The notes: generated by a model not told the origin, from the sequence alone. Shown: positions 1-9,604, counted from the stretch's first letter. The stretch: 64,000 nucleotides of DNA from Leptospira borgpetersenii serovar Javanica (GCF_003046425.1 NZ_QAJG01000002.1:138501-202500), one strand, 5' to 3'. Numbers and translations are program-made.

Positions 1-69
1 CAATTCCTCTGCTATACTCATATCTCCATTATGATTTACACCAGCTTCCGCGATAATTAAAGTATTCAT
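1..69 (-). CDS. neuB: NeuB-family nonulosonic acid synthase (5' end only)
   Basis: Only the first 23 codons are in the window; the gene runs off the left edge. The visible peptide begins MNTLIIAEAGVNHNGDMSIA, which contains the IAEAGVNHNG signature of sialic/legionaminic acid synthases. These enzymes condense phosphoenolpyruvate with a 6-carbon acyl-amino sugar to form a nonulosonic acid. The ATG lies 10 bp after the stop of the NeuD-like gene, so the two are probably co-transcribed. LegC- and NeuA-like genes upstream support a nonulosonate pathway. Whether the product is legionaminic, sialic or pseudaminic acid cannot be decided from 23 residues. Confidence 0.85.
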   Translation of the reverse strand, partial: MNTLIIAEAGVNHNGDMSIAEEL

Positions 70-79
70 AGTGGAATTA

Positions 80-700
80 TCACTTTGATATGATTTTTTC
101 ATTATCATCAATATTCTTTAATATTTTCGAGCCCATACCAACGAGACATTTTCTTCCGATATGAACTCCCTCACGAATAATAGTTCCACTCCCTATAAAA
201 GATTCATCGCCTAATCGAACACCTCCATTTAAAATTGAAGCAGTTGCAATATGACAATGATTTCCTATTGAACAATCATGTTCAATAAGTGCTCTAGTGT
301 TAATAATGGAATTAACACCTATATTGGCTCCTGAATTAACGATGGAATGATGCATTAAAACGCTGCCTTCTCCAATTTTTGCGTACTTCGATAGGTATCC
401 TAAAGGTGATAAAATCATAGGCAGATTGAATTTTAGGAATTTGAGTTTATTATAAATTTCTTTACGAATTGCTAAATTTTTGATTTGTCCTACCGCAACA
501 AATGCATTTTCTACGTTCTTCCGAATTTTGGGTAAATCAGAATCTTCACCTATAATTTCATAATCTAGCACACTCTTTCCTATTTCCTCTTTTATCCCAA
601 TAAGACCAATAATACGAAATTTATCTTGATATTCAATTACGTCAATACATGCCTTTGAGTGACCTCCAGCGCCAATTAAGACAATATCCTTTTTATTCAT
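80..700 (-). CDS. neuD: NeuD/PglD-type sugar O/N-acetyltransferase
   Basis: This 206-residue protein has the two-part layout of the NeuD/PglD family. An N-terminal Rossmann-like segment (residues 5-25, with IGAGGHSKACIDVI) binds the amino-sugar substrate. From about residue 100 there is a left-handed beta-helix of hexapeptide repeats (IGEGSVL, IGVNSI, IGNHCHIA, IGRKCLVG). The EHDCSIGNHCHIA stretch carries the probable catalytic histidine. It probably acetylates a UDP-amino sugar or the finished nonulosonate. It sits just upstream of neuB; a 349-bp AT-rich gap separates it from legC. The N versus O specificity cannot be read from the sequence. Confidence 0.85.
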   Translation of the reverse strand: MNKKDIVLIGAGGHSKACIDVIEYQDKFRIIGLIGIKEEIGKSVLDYEIIGEDSDLPKIRKNVENAFVAVGQIKNLAIRKEIYNKLKFLKFNLPMILSPLGYLSKYAKIGEGSVLMHHSIVNSGANIGVNSIINTRALIEHDCSIGNHCHIATASILNGGVRLGDESFIGSGTIIREGVHIGRKCLVGMGSKILKNIDDNEKIISK

Positions 701-1049
701 TTATTACAATTCCCAGGTCTTGGAATATTAATCAGTATTTTCTAACGATCGGACCAACAAATTTCATTTGAAGACAATTTTGACTTAAGTCTTAAAAACA
801 ATGTAAATGCGAGTCATTTTTAGTTTTGAAAAATGTCGATTTAAAACTTTTGACAAATTTCTAAAAATATTGAAACTCTTGCGGGTTATGTCGAATCAGT
901 CGTTTTTAAGGTTTTATAATCCCGCTGTAAATTTTTTGCTTTTTAATTAAAAGTCTACGATCTTTCAACTTCAATTACGAAAAGATAGTTTCTGATTCTT
1001 CTAATTAATAATTACTTTAATTTTCATAATTTCAATCAAATCTTACGCT
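701..1049. other. AT-rich intergenic gap
   Basis: This 349-bp stretch between the LegC- and NeuD-like genes has no plausible reading frame. I saw no strong hairpin, repeat or clear promoter pointing toward neuD. Confidence 0.6.
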
Positions 1050-2195
1050 TCAACGTAAAACCTCTTGTACAGCCTTAATTACTGTATTTTGATCGTCTTC
1101 CGTCAAATTAGTCGAACAAGGGAGCATCAGTAACTTGTCCCAAATTTTTTCTGTATTTGATAAATCCTCTTTCGAAACGTTTGCATAAGGTAATTGTTTG
1201 TTTATAGGTTTCCAAAAAGGGCGAGCATCTATATTCAACTTTCTTAATTTTTCTCTAATTTCCTTTAACGACCCTAATTGACTCGTATCAACAATAATTC
1301 CAGAAAACCAAGAAGCGGACTGCCCGTATTTAGGCTCTGGAATCGCGGAAATACCTTTAATGTTTAGTAAATTTTCATTATATACTCTTTGAATTCTTCT
1401 TTTAGATGTTACAAATTTTTCTAACCTTTCTAACTGTGCACACCCAACGGCTGCCTGAATATTTGTCAGTCTATAATTAAAACCTACTCTATCATGGTCA
1501 TAATCAGAACCAATTCTAGCCGTAGTAGTTAAATGCCTTACTAAATTTAACAATCCTTCATCATTTCCACTTACAGCACCTCCACCGCCAGCCGTGACGG
1601 TTTTATTACCGTTAAACGAAAAAACGGTTAAGTCAGAACCAACTGCGCCAATCGATTTACCCTTATAATAAGCTCCTAAAGCTGCTGCTCCATCCGCTAT
1701 TACTGGTAAATCGAATTTTTTAGATATTTGAATTATAGGATCCATATCCGCTGGAATTCCTAAAACATGCACTGGCATAACAGCAGCGACTCTTTTTCCG
1801 CTAGGAATATGAATTAATCCTTTATTTGATTTTACCGTTTCTTTTTTAAGCGACGTCTCTAGTTGTTCAGGATTTAAAGTTAGGGAACTTAAGTTAATGT
1901 CCATCAACCAAGGTTCGGCACCACAATGTGATATAGAATTTGCACTTCCTATAAAAGTAAATGCGGGAAGTATTACTAAATCATTTTTACTAACTCCAAG
2001 AGCCGTAAGCGCAACGTGCAATCCCGTTGTACCTGCAGAGGTTGCTACTGAATATAAACAACCGGAAGCGGATGCGACCATATCTTCAAATCTAGTTACA
2101 AAAGGCCCTACCGACGATACAAATGTTGTTTGTATACACTCTTGTAGATAGTTTGATTCATTACCAGAAAGATCGGGTATTGCAAGAGGAATCAT
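1050..2195 (-). CDS. legC: LegC-family PLP-dependent sugar aminotransferase
   Basis: This 381-residue fold-type I aminotransferase belongs to the DegT/DnrJ/EryC1/StrS family. The N-terminus (IPLAIPDLSGNE, then VSSVGPFV) is characteristic of LegC, which aminates UDP-4-keto-6-deoxy-GlcNAc at C4 in the legionaminic acid route. The PLP lysine is probably K198 in SFNGNKTVTAGGGG. Its ATG overlaps the stop of the preceding SDR gene as ATGA, which indicates translational coupling. LegB, which should make its substrate, is only a fragment in this window, so the keto-sugar must come from another dehydratase if the pathway works. Confidence 0.85.
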   Translation of the reverse strand: MIPLAIPDLSGNESNYLQECIQTTFVSSVGPFVTRFEDMVASASGCLYSVATSAGTTGLHVALTALGVSKNDLVILPAFTFIGSANSISHCGAEPWLMDINLSSLTLNPEQLETSLKKETVKSNKGLIHIPSGKRVAAVMPVHVLGIPADMDPIIQISKKFDLPVIADGAAALGAYYKGKSIGAVGSDLTVFSFNGNKTVTAGGGGAVSGNDEGLLNLVRHLTTTARIGSDYDHDRVGFNYRLTNIQAAVGCAQLERLEKFVTSKRRIQRVYNENLLNIKGISAIPEPKYGQSASWFSGIIVDTSQLGSLKEIREKLRKLNIDARPFWKPINKQLPYANVSKEDLSNTEKIWDKLLMLPCSTNLTEDDQNTVIKAVQEVLR

Positions 2196-3184
2196 GATGC
2201 CGAAATTCCTCCAGGGTTAAAGACATTTTGCACATACCAGTGAACTGTTTTTTCTATTCCTTCTATAAGTCCAATCTTGGGAGTGTATCCCGTCGTTGAA
2301 ATGGTTTTAGACATGTCAGGGCAACGTCGAGAAGGAGAATCGAAAGTTTCATCCCCAGGTATAATATGTAACTTTTTACCAAATAAATTTATTATAATTT
2401 CTGCAAGCTCACTTATCTTAATTTCTGTTTCTTGATTGCCTAGATTAAAAACACCATTAACAGAATCTTCGGAATTCATCAATCTTATCAATATTTCAAT
2501 CGCGTCATCGACGTAGCACATAGCACGACTATGATTCAACGAGGCAACTTGTATATTGCTTCCGTCAACCGATTCATAAATTTTCTTAGATAACTCAGGA
2601 ATTACATGAGCTAATCCCATTCTTGGACCATATATATTATGAGGACGAACTAAAGTATAAGGTAAACCAGAATGAATACATAATGCTTCTCCATATATTT
2701 TAGATAGCATATAAGATGTTCTAGGACTATTTAAATCCGTCAATGCTATAGGAAAGTCTTCTGGGGTAGGAAGAGGCATATTTAAGTGTAACAAAGATCC
2801 AGCCATTATTTCCGAACTAGAGGTAAAAAAGAATCGTTTGAGAAATTTTTGCTTTCTAGCAAAATTGACCGTGTTATTGAGTAGAACAACATTGTCATTT
2901 AAAACGGAATAAGGCTTTTCTAAAACGTGTTTCACTCCAATAATTGCTGCAAAGTGAAAAATATAATCGAAATCAAAACTTAAATCGTTAAAACTTTCTG
3001 CAAGAAGTAAATTTCTATTTAGTATTCTAACATTATCCGATTGCGTCAAATTTTTCAAAAAATCATCATCAACACCTCGAATAAAGTTATCCAGCAATAC
3101 AAGTTCAATTTCTTTTTCGGCCAAAGCATTTGCTAAGTGGCCCCCAATAAAACCTGCACCACCAGTAATCAATACTTTCTGCAT
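2192..3184 (-). CDS. NAD-dependent epimerase/dehydratase (extended SDR)
   Basis: This 330-residue extended SDR starts with the NAD-binding motif TGGAGFIGGHL (residues 7-17). It has the catalytic serine region FTSSSEI and the YMLSK pair of the YxxxK motif at mid-protein. These enzymes epimerise, dehydrate or decarboxylate nucleotide sugars. It lies 1 bp after a UDP-sugar dehydrogenase and overlaps legC by 4 bp, so a role on a uronate or keto-sugar in this block is likely. The exact reaction is not readable. It may matter because the true LegB is truncated nearby, but it lacks the close LegB similarity seen in that fragment. Confidence 0.8.
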   Translation of the reverse strand: MQKVLITGGAGFIGGHLANALAEKEIELVLLDNFIRGVDDDFLKNLTQSDNVRILNRNLLLAESFNDLSFDFDYIFHFAAIIGVKHVLEKPYSVLNDNVVLLNNTVNFARKQKFLKRFFFTSSSEIMAGSLLHLNMPLPTPEDFPIALTDLNSPRTSYMLSKIYGEALCIHSGLPYTLVRPHNIYGPRMGLAHVIPELSKKIYESVDGSNIQVASLNHSRAMCYVDDAIEILIRLMNSEDSVNGVFNLGNQETEIKISELAEIIINLFGKKLHIIPGDETFDSPSRRCPDMSKTISTTGYTPKIGLIEGIEKTVHWYVQNVFNPGGISAS

Positions 3185-3185
3185 T

Positions 3186-4643
3186 TTATAAATCCCCTCT
3201 TCCTATTGCACCAATAGTATGGCCTAATTTTTTCAATTCATTAATTTGATCATTCGTCAATACATTATTTGCATCAAGTATTATAGGTCGATTCTTACCC
3301 AACCAAGACACAAAGTCAATCTTCCTGTATTCTTTGTGTCCTACCGCAAATACAATTGCATCGACTCCATCTGTATTAGGTAACTCCTTATCAGGTACGA
3401 CTTGCATCTCTTCCCAAAAATTGACTAGAGGATCATGATAAACTAATTGAACTTTCTTACTTTGCAAATCTTTAGCAAATATTTCAGAAGGAGAGTAACG
3501 AGTATCACTAACGTCAGTTCGATAACTGACTCCAAACAAAATTACCTTTTTATTTTCAATTTGTCCATTTAACATAGATTCTAATTTTCTAACGCTTACT
3601 AAAGGCATAATATTATTGATTCGAATCGCTTCTTTAGAAAACGGAAAATCAATATCAGGTCTATTAAATATATATTTAGCAGACGAACGAGCGAACAATG
3701 GATCTTTAGTCAAACAATAACCGCCCACACCAAACCCTGGTTGTCGAATATTATTATGAGTTGGCCTAACACGTATTGCATTTAACACTTGAAAAAGATC
3801 GACTCCTACACCCTCCGCAAAACGACCCCATTCTTCAATAAATGCGATGTTCATCGCTCGATAGCTGTTTTCTAACACTTTTGCGGTCTCAGAAGCAGTC
3901 GTATTATCTAAACGAGTCAAAGCATAATCTGCTGTATTAATAATTTGTTTTAGAAATTTCTCGCATTCATTAGCGGCTTCTTCCGTATACCCAGAATAGA
4001 CTCTCCAAAAATTTATAATAGATTGAAGATATTGATCTCCCGGCATTACTCTTTCATAGGAATGAGCAAGTAAAAAACCGTCTGCTGGCAAACCTCTGCG
4101 TTTAAAACATTCGGATAAACGAGGAGCGACTATATTTTTACAAGTACCAGGCGGCACAGTCGTTTCTAGAAGGACCAAACAATTGGGACGAATACTATTT
4201 CCTACTATATCAATTGCTTTTAAAAAACTTTCAAAGTTGACTGTTGGATCACCTTCCGCATCGGGTTGACCTAAATCCAGATTAATATCAACTATAACTA
4301 CATCCGCAATTGTATATGCCGAAGTATCAGAAGTAGCCACCAAATTACCATTTTTGTTAGCCAAAGCCGTAGCGACCAACAACTCGTTATCATTTGTTGA
4401 TATTGGAAATTCGCCTCGATTCAAGCTATCTATAACTTTTTGACCTTGTTCATTCGGTAAATCTACTCCTAAAACATTAAAGGCTAAATCTCCGCTTTCT
4501 GACCTTGCTTGCGAAATTGCAACCGCCATCGCAGCACCCACAAATCCCAAACCTTGTACACAAATAACGGAGCGATTCTTTCCATCAAAACTAACTTCAG
4601 CTCTATCCGCAAAAATAGAATAATTCATTTTTTCTTCTTTCAT
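3186..4643 (-). CDS. UDP-sugar 6-dehydrogenase (nucleotide sugar dehydrogenase)
   Basis: This 485-residue enzyme of the UDP-glucose/GDP-mannose dehydrogenase family oxidises C6 of a nucleotide sugar to the uronate with NAD. The nucleotide-binding motif GLGFVGAAMA is at residues 31-40, ETTVPPGTC at 160-168 and the catalytic cysteine C310 in GVGGYCLTKDP. The N-terminus carries about 24 extra residues before the first beta strand; a second ATG at codon 6 (MNYSIF), behind a purine-rich run, is an equally good start. UDP-GlcNAc or UDP-ManNAc are plausible substrates, but this is inference from family and context. Confidence 0.85.
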   Translation of the reverse strand: MKEEKMNYSIFADRAEVSFDGKNRSVICVQGLGFVGAAMAVAISQARSESGDLAFNVLGVDLPNEQGQKVIDSLNRGEFPISTNDNELLVATALANKNGNLVATSDTSAYTIADVVIVDINLDLGQPDAEGDPTVNFESFLKAIDIVGNSIRPNCLVLLETTVPPGTCKNIVAPRLSECFKRRGLPADGFLLAHSYERVMPGDQYLQSIINFWRVYSGYTEEAANECEKFLKQIINTADYALTRLDNTTASETAKVLENSYRAMNIAFIEEWGRFAEGVGVDLFQVLNAIRVRPTHNNIRQPGFGVGGYCLTKDPLFARSSAKYIFNRPDIDFPFSKEAIRINNIMPLVSVRKLESMLNGQIENKKVILFGVSYRTDVSDTRYSPSEIFAKDLQSKKVQLVYHDPLVNFWEEMQVVPDKELPNTDGVDAIVFAVGHKEYRKIDFVSWLGKNRPIILDANNVLTNDQINELKKLGHTIGAIGRGDL

Positions 4644-4914
4644 TGCACTTCTTATTTTTAATCTTTATGCATCGAAACGTTTAACAAAATTATGTTATCG
4701 ATGTAACTATGTTAAAATTTCATTAATCTCTAAATTACTTTACACATCAAAAATAGAATTACTGAAAAAATTCACATCTATTATTAACATGACGGCTTTA
4801 CTCATTCATTCTAATGAAAAAATGAAAGGAGGCTAATTTTTTAAACAATTCTAATATTTATATAAGGTTTTAAGTATTATAAGTATGCCCTGCATTTTTG
4901 AGGGAGTTTTTTAC

Positions 4915-5115
4915 TTACAGCCGCACATATGGATCTCGAACATCTCCTGAAAAAATTTCAAATTGACCCTTGATGTCGTCTGGACACTGATCCAACCATC
5001 CCCAAGAATTAAAAGAATTATAAAGTACGAATGCTCTTACTTCGTGACCTTGCCGAACAAGAGTTTCCGTCAAATGAGAACCTATAAACCCGTCTGCACC
5101 GGTAATTAGAATCAT
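4915..5115 (-). pseudogene. legB: Truncated LegB-type 4,6-dehydratase fragment
   Basis: Only 66 residues remain of an extended SDR whose N-terminus (MILITGADGFIGSHLTETL, then FNSWGWLDQCPDD) is the LegB UDP-GlcNAc 4,6-dehydratase signature. Family members are about 330 residues long. Similarity runs to about residue 63 (GDVRDPY), then a TAA stop follows and the next 270 bp hold no recognisable LegB sequence. The catalytic Tyr/Lys region is missing, so this copy cannot be active. It keeps its ATG 2 bp after the neuA stop, as expected for a former operon member. A deletion is more likely than a point mutation, because the rest of the gene is gone. Confidence 0.85.
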
Positions 5116-5117
5116 AT

Positions 5118-5801
5118 TTATATTTTATCCAAAAGTAAAATCTCTGCCAATTTCCAATCCATCATATCGTCAATATCGATTGAATTCTCCTTGTTCATCA
5201 AATAAGCGAGAGTATCTTCAGTGATGAATTTTTTTCTTTCACGAAAATAATTTACTTCTGACAAGTAAATTGATCCGTTCACTGAAAATATTTTAGGACT
5301 ATCTTGTCTGCGCTTTACATCTTCCACATTCAACAGTTTAATCATCTTCAATGAATCATCCAAACGAAACATCCAGAACGGATTTTCCTGCGCTTCACAA
5401 ACGGAAACGACGCTGTTCGTCTCTTTCTTCAGAGCAAATTCGATACAATCATCTATATCAGCACTTGTTCGAAGCGGGGAAGTAGGTTGTAAAAGCATGA
5501 CATAATCAAACTCAGGTAGATTGTCCAATGCGTGTAGAACTGGATCGATTCCAGAAGAATAATCCGTCGCCAATTCGGACGGCCTAAAAAATGGAACGGA
5601 AGCTCCCGCCTGTTTTGCTACTTCTGCAATTTCAAGATCATCGGTAGAAACAACGACGGAAGTTAAATACTTGGATTGTAAAGCAGCTTCGATCGTCCAA
5701 ACAATCAAAGGTTTTCCCGCCATCATTTTAATATTTTTTCTCGGAATACCTTTGGACCCACCTCGGGCAGGAATCAAGCCAAGAATTTTTTGATCAATCA
5801 C
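5118..5801 (-). CDS. neuA: CMP-nonulosonic acid synthetase (acylneuraminate cytidylyltransferase)
   Basis: This 227-residue protein begins with LGLIPARGGSKGIPRKNIK, the CTP-binding signature of NeuA/LegF/PseF. It also has VVVSTDDLEIAEVA and the LLQPTSPLR motif of the family. It activates a nonulosonic acid as CMP-sugar for transfer. The start is GTG at 5801, overlapping the TGA of the ABC transporter gene (GTGA). The next gene downstream is the LegB fragment. Legionaminate or a derivative is the most coherent substrate given LegC, but sialic acid cannot be excluded. Confidence 0.88.
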   Translation of the reverse strand: MIDQKILGLIPARGGSKGIPRKNIKMMAGKPLIVWTIEAALQSKYLTSVVVSTDDLEIAEVAKQAGASVPFFRPSELATDYSSGIDPVLHALDNLPEFDYVMLLQPTSPLRTSADIDDCIEFALKKETNSVVSVCEAQENPFWMFRLDDSLKMIKLLNVEDVKRRQDSPKIFSVNGSIYLSEVNYFRERKKFITEDTLAYLMNKENSIDIDDMMDWKLAEILLLDKI

Positions 5802-7591
5802 TTTCTAAGGCTGGCTCCTGTCTGCATTTCAAACATAGATGCGAAATAACCGTTCGGCTTTTGTATGAGTTCAGAAAAATTTCCAGTTTCCAGAAGTTCC
5901 CCTGATTTTAAAACATAGATTCGATTTGCTTTTATAATTGTAGAAAGGCGGTGTGCAATAATGATGATAGTCGTCTCGCTCGAAATGGAATCGACGGATT
6001 GCTGAATCAATTGCTCAGATTCGGAGTCTAAAGAACTGGTTGCTTCGTCTAAGATTAAGATAGGCGGTTTTCTAAGTATAGCACGAGCCAAAGCAATTCT
6101 TTGTCTCTGCCCCCCTGAAAGTAAAACTCCTCTATCGCCAACGATCGTATCTAATCCATTAGGAAGCCTTTGAATAAATTGATCCGCATTTGCAATCTTG
6201 CAAGCCTCCCAAAGCTCTTCTTCCGTCGAGTCTTCTTTGGACCATAAAAGATTATCTCGAATTGAAGAATGAAACAAAATCGGATCTTGCGGAACATATC
6301 CAATTTTTTCTCGATAACTGTTTTTATTCCATTCATCGAATGCAACACCATCCAAAAAAATCGCTCCTCCAGTGGGAACTTGCAACCCTAAGATCAAATC
6401 CACTATAGTAGACTTTCCAGATCCAGACTCTCCAACAAAAGCAACCATCTCGCCCTTTAAAATTTGAATATTCAATTTTTTGAACAATTGATTTCTCTTA
6501 GGATAAGAAAAATCGACATCTACAAACTTAATTTCGTTTTCAAAACGGAAAAAAGTTCTATCTCCCATATGTTCTTTTTGATCTTTTGCATTTTTATACA
6601 TATTTTGCAACTGTTCGTAACTTCCAACGAAGTTATCTAAATTCACCTTATTCACTAACATGGAATTTGCCAGAGGGATCGCTCTTTGCAAACTCCAAAG
6701 GGTAATTGCTACTTCAGAAAGAACACCTCCATAAGCAATCGCCACTCCCATACCAGCAAGAGCCGCAAAAATACCAATTACATAATGTAAATTTGATACT
6801 CCTGTTGTAAGCATCTGTGTCGTCAATGTTACTTGCACATGATCGTCATATGCTCTTAAATATCTGGACATAGAAACTTGTTGCCTACCATATCCTTGAA
6901 CAATTTTTATTCCTTGAAAAGTTTCGTGCAACAATTCCATCATTCTATTAGCTGTAGATGTATTCAATGCACCTAACCTATTATTAACACGCTGCAACAA
7001 CAAAAACGGAATCGTCAATACGGCAAGTGTAACGATACTAGTAACAACCATCAAAGGCATTAAAAATATGGGCAAAGATATGAGTATAATCAGCTGAAAT
7101 AAAACTGCCAGCTGATTTGCGAGCGAAGTCATTGCATCGCCCACTTTGACAATCTCGTGCTGAAATGTATTTAAGATAGTTCCCTGGCTCAGAGAACCGA
7201 AAAAACCCCAACGAGCTTCAAGGAAATTTTGAAATCCGGTAACATTCAAATCACGAAGGACTGCATAACCAATTTTTCGATTGATAAAGAATATCAAAAT
7301 CATAAAGAAAGAGTTCACTAAATTTCCAAGTGCAAATGCTGCTGAGAAGGCCAGAATTCCAGGTGTAATTTTTAAAAACTTAAGAATAGATATGAACTTC
7401 AAAGTGATATTGTTCACTTTGGTTAAGCTTGGATCCAATAAATAATCCGCAAGTGGAGCAACACTAACCGCTACCAATAACGACAATCCACCACTCATAA
7501 GAACGGCAAATATTAAGCCGAAAAATAAACTCGGATGCCTAATTAAGAAATCACGTAACAAAAATACCAATAAGCGATTTTTCATTTTCAA
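5798..7591 (-). CDS. ABC half-transporter (TMD-NBD, MsbA/PglK-like exporter)
   Basis: This 597-residue polypeptide fuses a transmembrane domain (six hydrophobic segments within residues 20-310) to an ATPase domain. Walker A is GESGSGKST (387-395), the signature LSGGQRQ starts at 491, and Walker B is ILILDE (511-516). The architecture is that of homodimeric exporters such as MsbA or lipid-linked oligosaccharide flippases like PglK. Lying between a glycosyltransferase and neuA, it may flip a lipid-linked glycan, though lipid or polysaccharide export are also possible. It overlaps neuA by 4 bp and follows the glycosyltransferase gene by 5 bp. Confidence 0.85.
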   Translation of the reverse strand: MKMKNRLLVFLLRDFLIRHPSLFFGLIFAVLMSGGLSLLVAVSVAPLADYLLDPSLTKVNNITLKFISILKFLKITPGILAFSAAFALGNLVNSFFMILIFFINRKIGYAVLRDLNVTGFQNFLEARWGFFGSLSQGTILNTFQHEIVKVGDAMTSLANQLAVLFQLIILISLPIFLMPLMVVTSIVTLAVLTIPFLLLQRVNNRLGALNTSTANRMMELLHETFQGIKIVQGYGRQQVSMSRYLRAYDDHVQVTLTTQMLTTGVSNLHYVIGIFAALAGMGVAIAYGGVLSEVAITLWSLQRAIPLANSMLVNKVNLDNFVGSYEQLQNMYKNAKDQKEHMGDRTFFRFENEIKFVDVDFSYPKRNQLFKKLNIQILKGEMVAFVGESGSGKSTIVDLILGLQVPTGGAIFLDGVAFDEWNKNSYREKIGYVPQDPILFHSSIRDNLLWSKEDSTEEELWEACKIANADQFIQRLPNGLDTIVGDRGVLLSGGQRQRIALARAILRKPPILILDEATSSLDSESEQLIQQSVDSISSETTIIIIAHRLSTIIKANRIYVLKSGELLETGNFSELIQKPNGYFASMFEMQTGASLRK

Positions 7592-7596
7592 TCGGC

Positions 7597-8682
7597 TTAA
7601 AAAGACATTCTTAATTTTCTAAAAATTTTTCGCAAAATTAAGAACGGCAAATTAAATATACCTAAAAATACGATCCAACAAGATTGCAAAAAAAATTGAG
7701 GGCAATCACACAATACGTTTTTAAGAGAAAGAATCACTGGCCATAGTTTATAGTTGGCGGTATTTTCACTTACAACAGTATATACAGTGGAAGAAATTTG
7801 GTGGTCTTTGAATTTTTTCACACGACTTAAAATCTCACGATCGTATCGACTTTCCCAAATTTCAAGGATTCTCGATTCCTCCCAACCCTTTATTAAAGAT
7901 CGATAAAATATTTCTCCTTTTGCTTTAGAAAGTTTATTTGTCTGGCCAGCGTGACTACGCCAAAAAACTTGCGCATCCGGATCATAACCGCTTTCTCCGA
8001 AAATCGCATATTTTAATAACTGAGAAATATCTACGATTCGATCAAAACCACCTTCTTTTAGCAGCAAATCTTTACGTATAACCAAAACTTCTCCTGGTGC
8101 AGAAAAAAGTTTCTTTTCGTTTCCATTTAGTAAATCTAAAGCGAGCACAAATCCGTCAGAAAATCGCTTCCTCCGATTTGTATCTAAATTATTTCCCTTT
8201 ATATTTCCAGAAATATCAATCGAAACAACAGAAGGAGCCGCAGTTACGCAATTAGGGTTTTCTAAGAACAAAGAAACCATCTTCTCCGCATAATTTTTAC
8301 TCAGCAAATCGTCATAAGATAGATGAGAAACATAGTCCCCTTTACAGTAAAATAAACCGATATTCCAACAAACGCTCACACTAACGCAAGGATCTTTCCA
8401 ATCAAATACGTTTCGATCGAACTTAACCAGAGATACGTTTTTTTTCTCTTCATAAATTTTTCTAAGATAAGAAGAAACTTCTTCAAGGGCTCCATTGTCG
8501 ATTAACATCAATTCAACATTTTGATACGTTTGATTTAAAATCGATTCAATTGCCTGCATCACTAAAGACAAATTAAAATACGCATCATGAATAATCGTAA
8601 GAATCGGCTTAGTAGAATCATAACTTTCTCTTTTAGAAGGGAAAAAAGCGTATTTGTAATTTTTGTACTTATCCAATAACAT
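7597..8682 (-). CDS. Family 2-like glycosyltransferase with C-terminal membrane segment
   Basis: This 361-residue protein has a GT-A (GT2) N-terminal fold. It has the opening strand ILTIIHDAYFNLSLVMQAIE, LMIDNGALEE for the first nucleotide loop, and SYDDLLS as the DxD-like motif near residue 120. The C-terminal 40 residues (CWIVFLGIFNLPFLIL) are hydrophobic and end in a basic tail, which suggests membrane association. It probably adds one sugar to the growing O-unit at the inner membrane. Donor and acceptor cannot be told. It overlaps the upstream SDR gene by 14 bp. Confidence 0.78.
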   Translation of the reverse strand: MLLDKYKNYKYAFFPSKRESYDSTKPILTIIHDAYFNLSLVMQAIESILNQTYQNVELMLIDNGALEEVSSYLRKIYEEKKNVSLVKFDRNVFDWKDPCVSVSVCWNIGLFYCKGDYVSHLSYDDLLSKNYAEKMVSLFLENPNCVTAAPSVVSIDISGNIKGNNLDTNRRKRFSDGFVLALDLLNGNEKKLFSAPGEVLVIRKDLLLKEGGFDRIVDISQLLKYAIFGESGYDPDAQVFWRSHAGQTNKLSKAKGEIFYRSLIKGWEESRILEIWESRYDREILSRVKKFKDHQISSTVYTVVSENTANYKLWPVILSLKNVLCDCPQFFLQSCWIVFLGIFNLPFLILRKIFRKLRMSF

Positions 8683-9604
8683 TTAATAAAGTTAGTTCCT
8701 CTCGAATACTTGCACTTAAATCTGTGGACCATTCGATGTTTATCTTATCACGAATCTTTTTCGAATTCACCTCATAACTTAACTGATTCATAATCGGGCT
8801 ATCGACAAACTCCACCTTCAGACTTGGTACATATTTCTGAATATTTTCAACAATCTGTCTTACGGTAGCATTCGTAGTAAGAACGTTATAGATCTCTCCA
8901 TCGAAAATATCTTTTTTAATAAACTCGATAATCGTATTACAAGCATCATTGATTTCTAAATAAGGTCGCATTTGATCATACGCAGTTTTCCAAACTGTGA
9001 TCGGTTTTCCAAAAGCGGCCTGCCAACAAAATTTATTTACTGCCGTATGGAATCGAATACCAGGAGAAACTCCTACAATAGTTCCAAATCTGAAAATAGC
9101 CACTTTTAAATTTTTCTCCAAAAACAAAGAACGAACTAATTTTTCTTCTTTCAATTTAGTAGTGGCGTAAGGGCTCTGAGGCTTCAATTCAAACTCAGAG
9201 CAGTTTTCATCGACTAAATTGTTTTGAGTTCCATAAACACTTGTCGAAGAAAATGTGATCAATTTTGTTCCTGTTTGCAAACAAGCTTCCGCCACTTTTT
9301 TCGTGGAATTAAAATTATTGTTTTCTACAACATCAGCTTTATCAAAACTTCCAGCCGCGTCTGTGACAGCGGCAAGATGAATGACTACGTCTGTATTAAA
9401 AAATAAATTCTCTAAATTCAACTTAGTAACATCCCCTTCAACAAAATGATATTTAACATTTTGCGGAAGGTTAAAAAGAGAACAATACCTCTGAGTCATC
9501 AAATTATCGATCATTATGATTTCCGCATCAGGGAACGATACCGGAAGGCGCCTAACAACCAAAGAACCAATATGTCCTAAGGCTCCCGTAACAATTATTT
9601 TCAT
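8669..9604 (-). CDS. NAD-dependent epimerase/dehydratase (extended SDR)
   Basis: The ATG at 9604 (MKIIVTGALGHIGSLVV) overlaps the stop of the FdtA-like gene as ATGA, so I prefer it to the in-frame ATG six codons upstream. The 311-residue product has the TGALGHIG nucleotide-binding loop, FSSTSVYG at the catalytic serine and YATTK for YxxxK. It probably epimerises or reduces a nucleotide-linked keto-sugar. It comes directly after the ketoisomerase, so a dTDP-4-keto-6-deoxyhexose derivative is a reasonable substrate, but the precise step is unknown. Confidence 0.8.
   Translation of the reverse strand: MKIIVTGALGHIGSLVVRRLPVSFPDAEIIMIDNLMTQRYCSLFNLPQNVKYHFVEGDVTKLNLENLFFNTDVVIHLAAVTDAAGSFDKADVVENNNFNSTKKVAEACLQTGTKLITFSSTSVYGTQNNLVDENCSEFELKPQSPYATTKLKEEKLVRSLFLEKNLKVAIFRFGTIVGVSPGIRFHTAVNKFCWQAAFGKPITVWKTAYDQMRPYLEINDACNTIIEFIKKDIFDGEIYNVLTTNATVRQIVENIQKYVPSLKVEFVDSPIMNQLSYEVNSKKIRDKINIEWSTDLSASIREELTLLNVIG

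Noticed and set aside
847..880. TTGACA box on the plus strand in the legC-neuD gap
   Set aside because: It points away from neuD, toward antisense of legC, and has no convincing -10 box.
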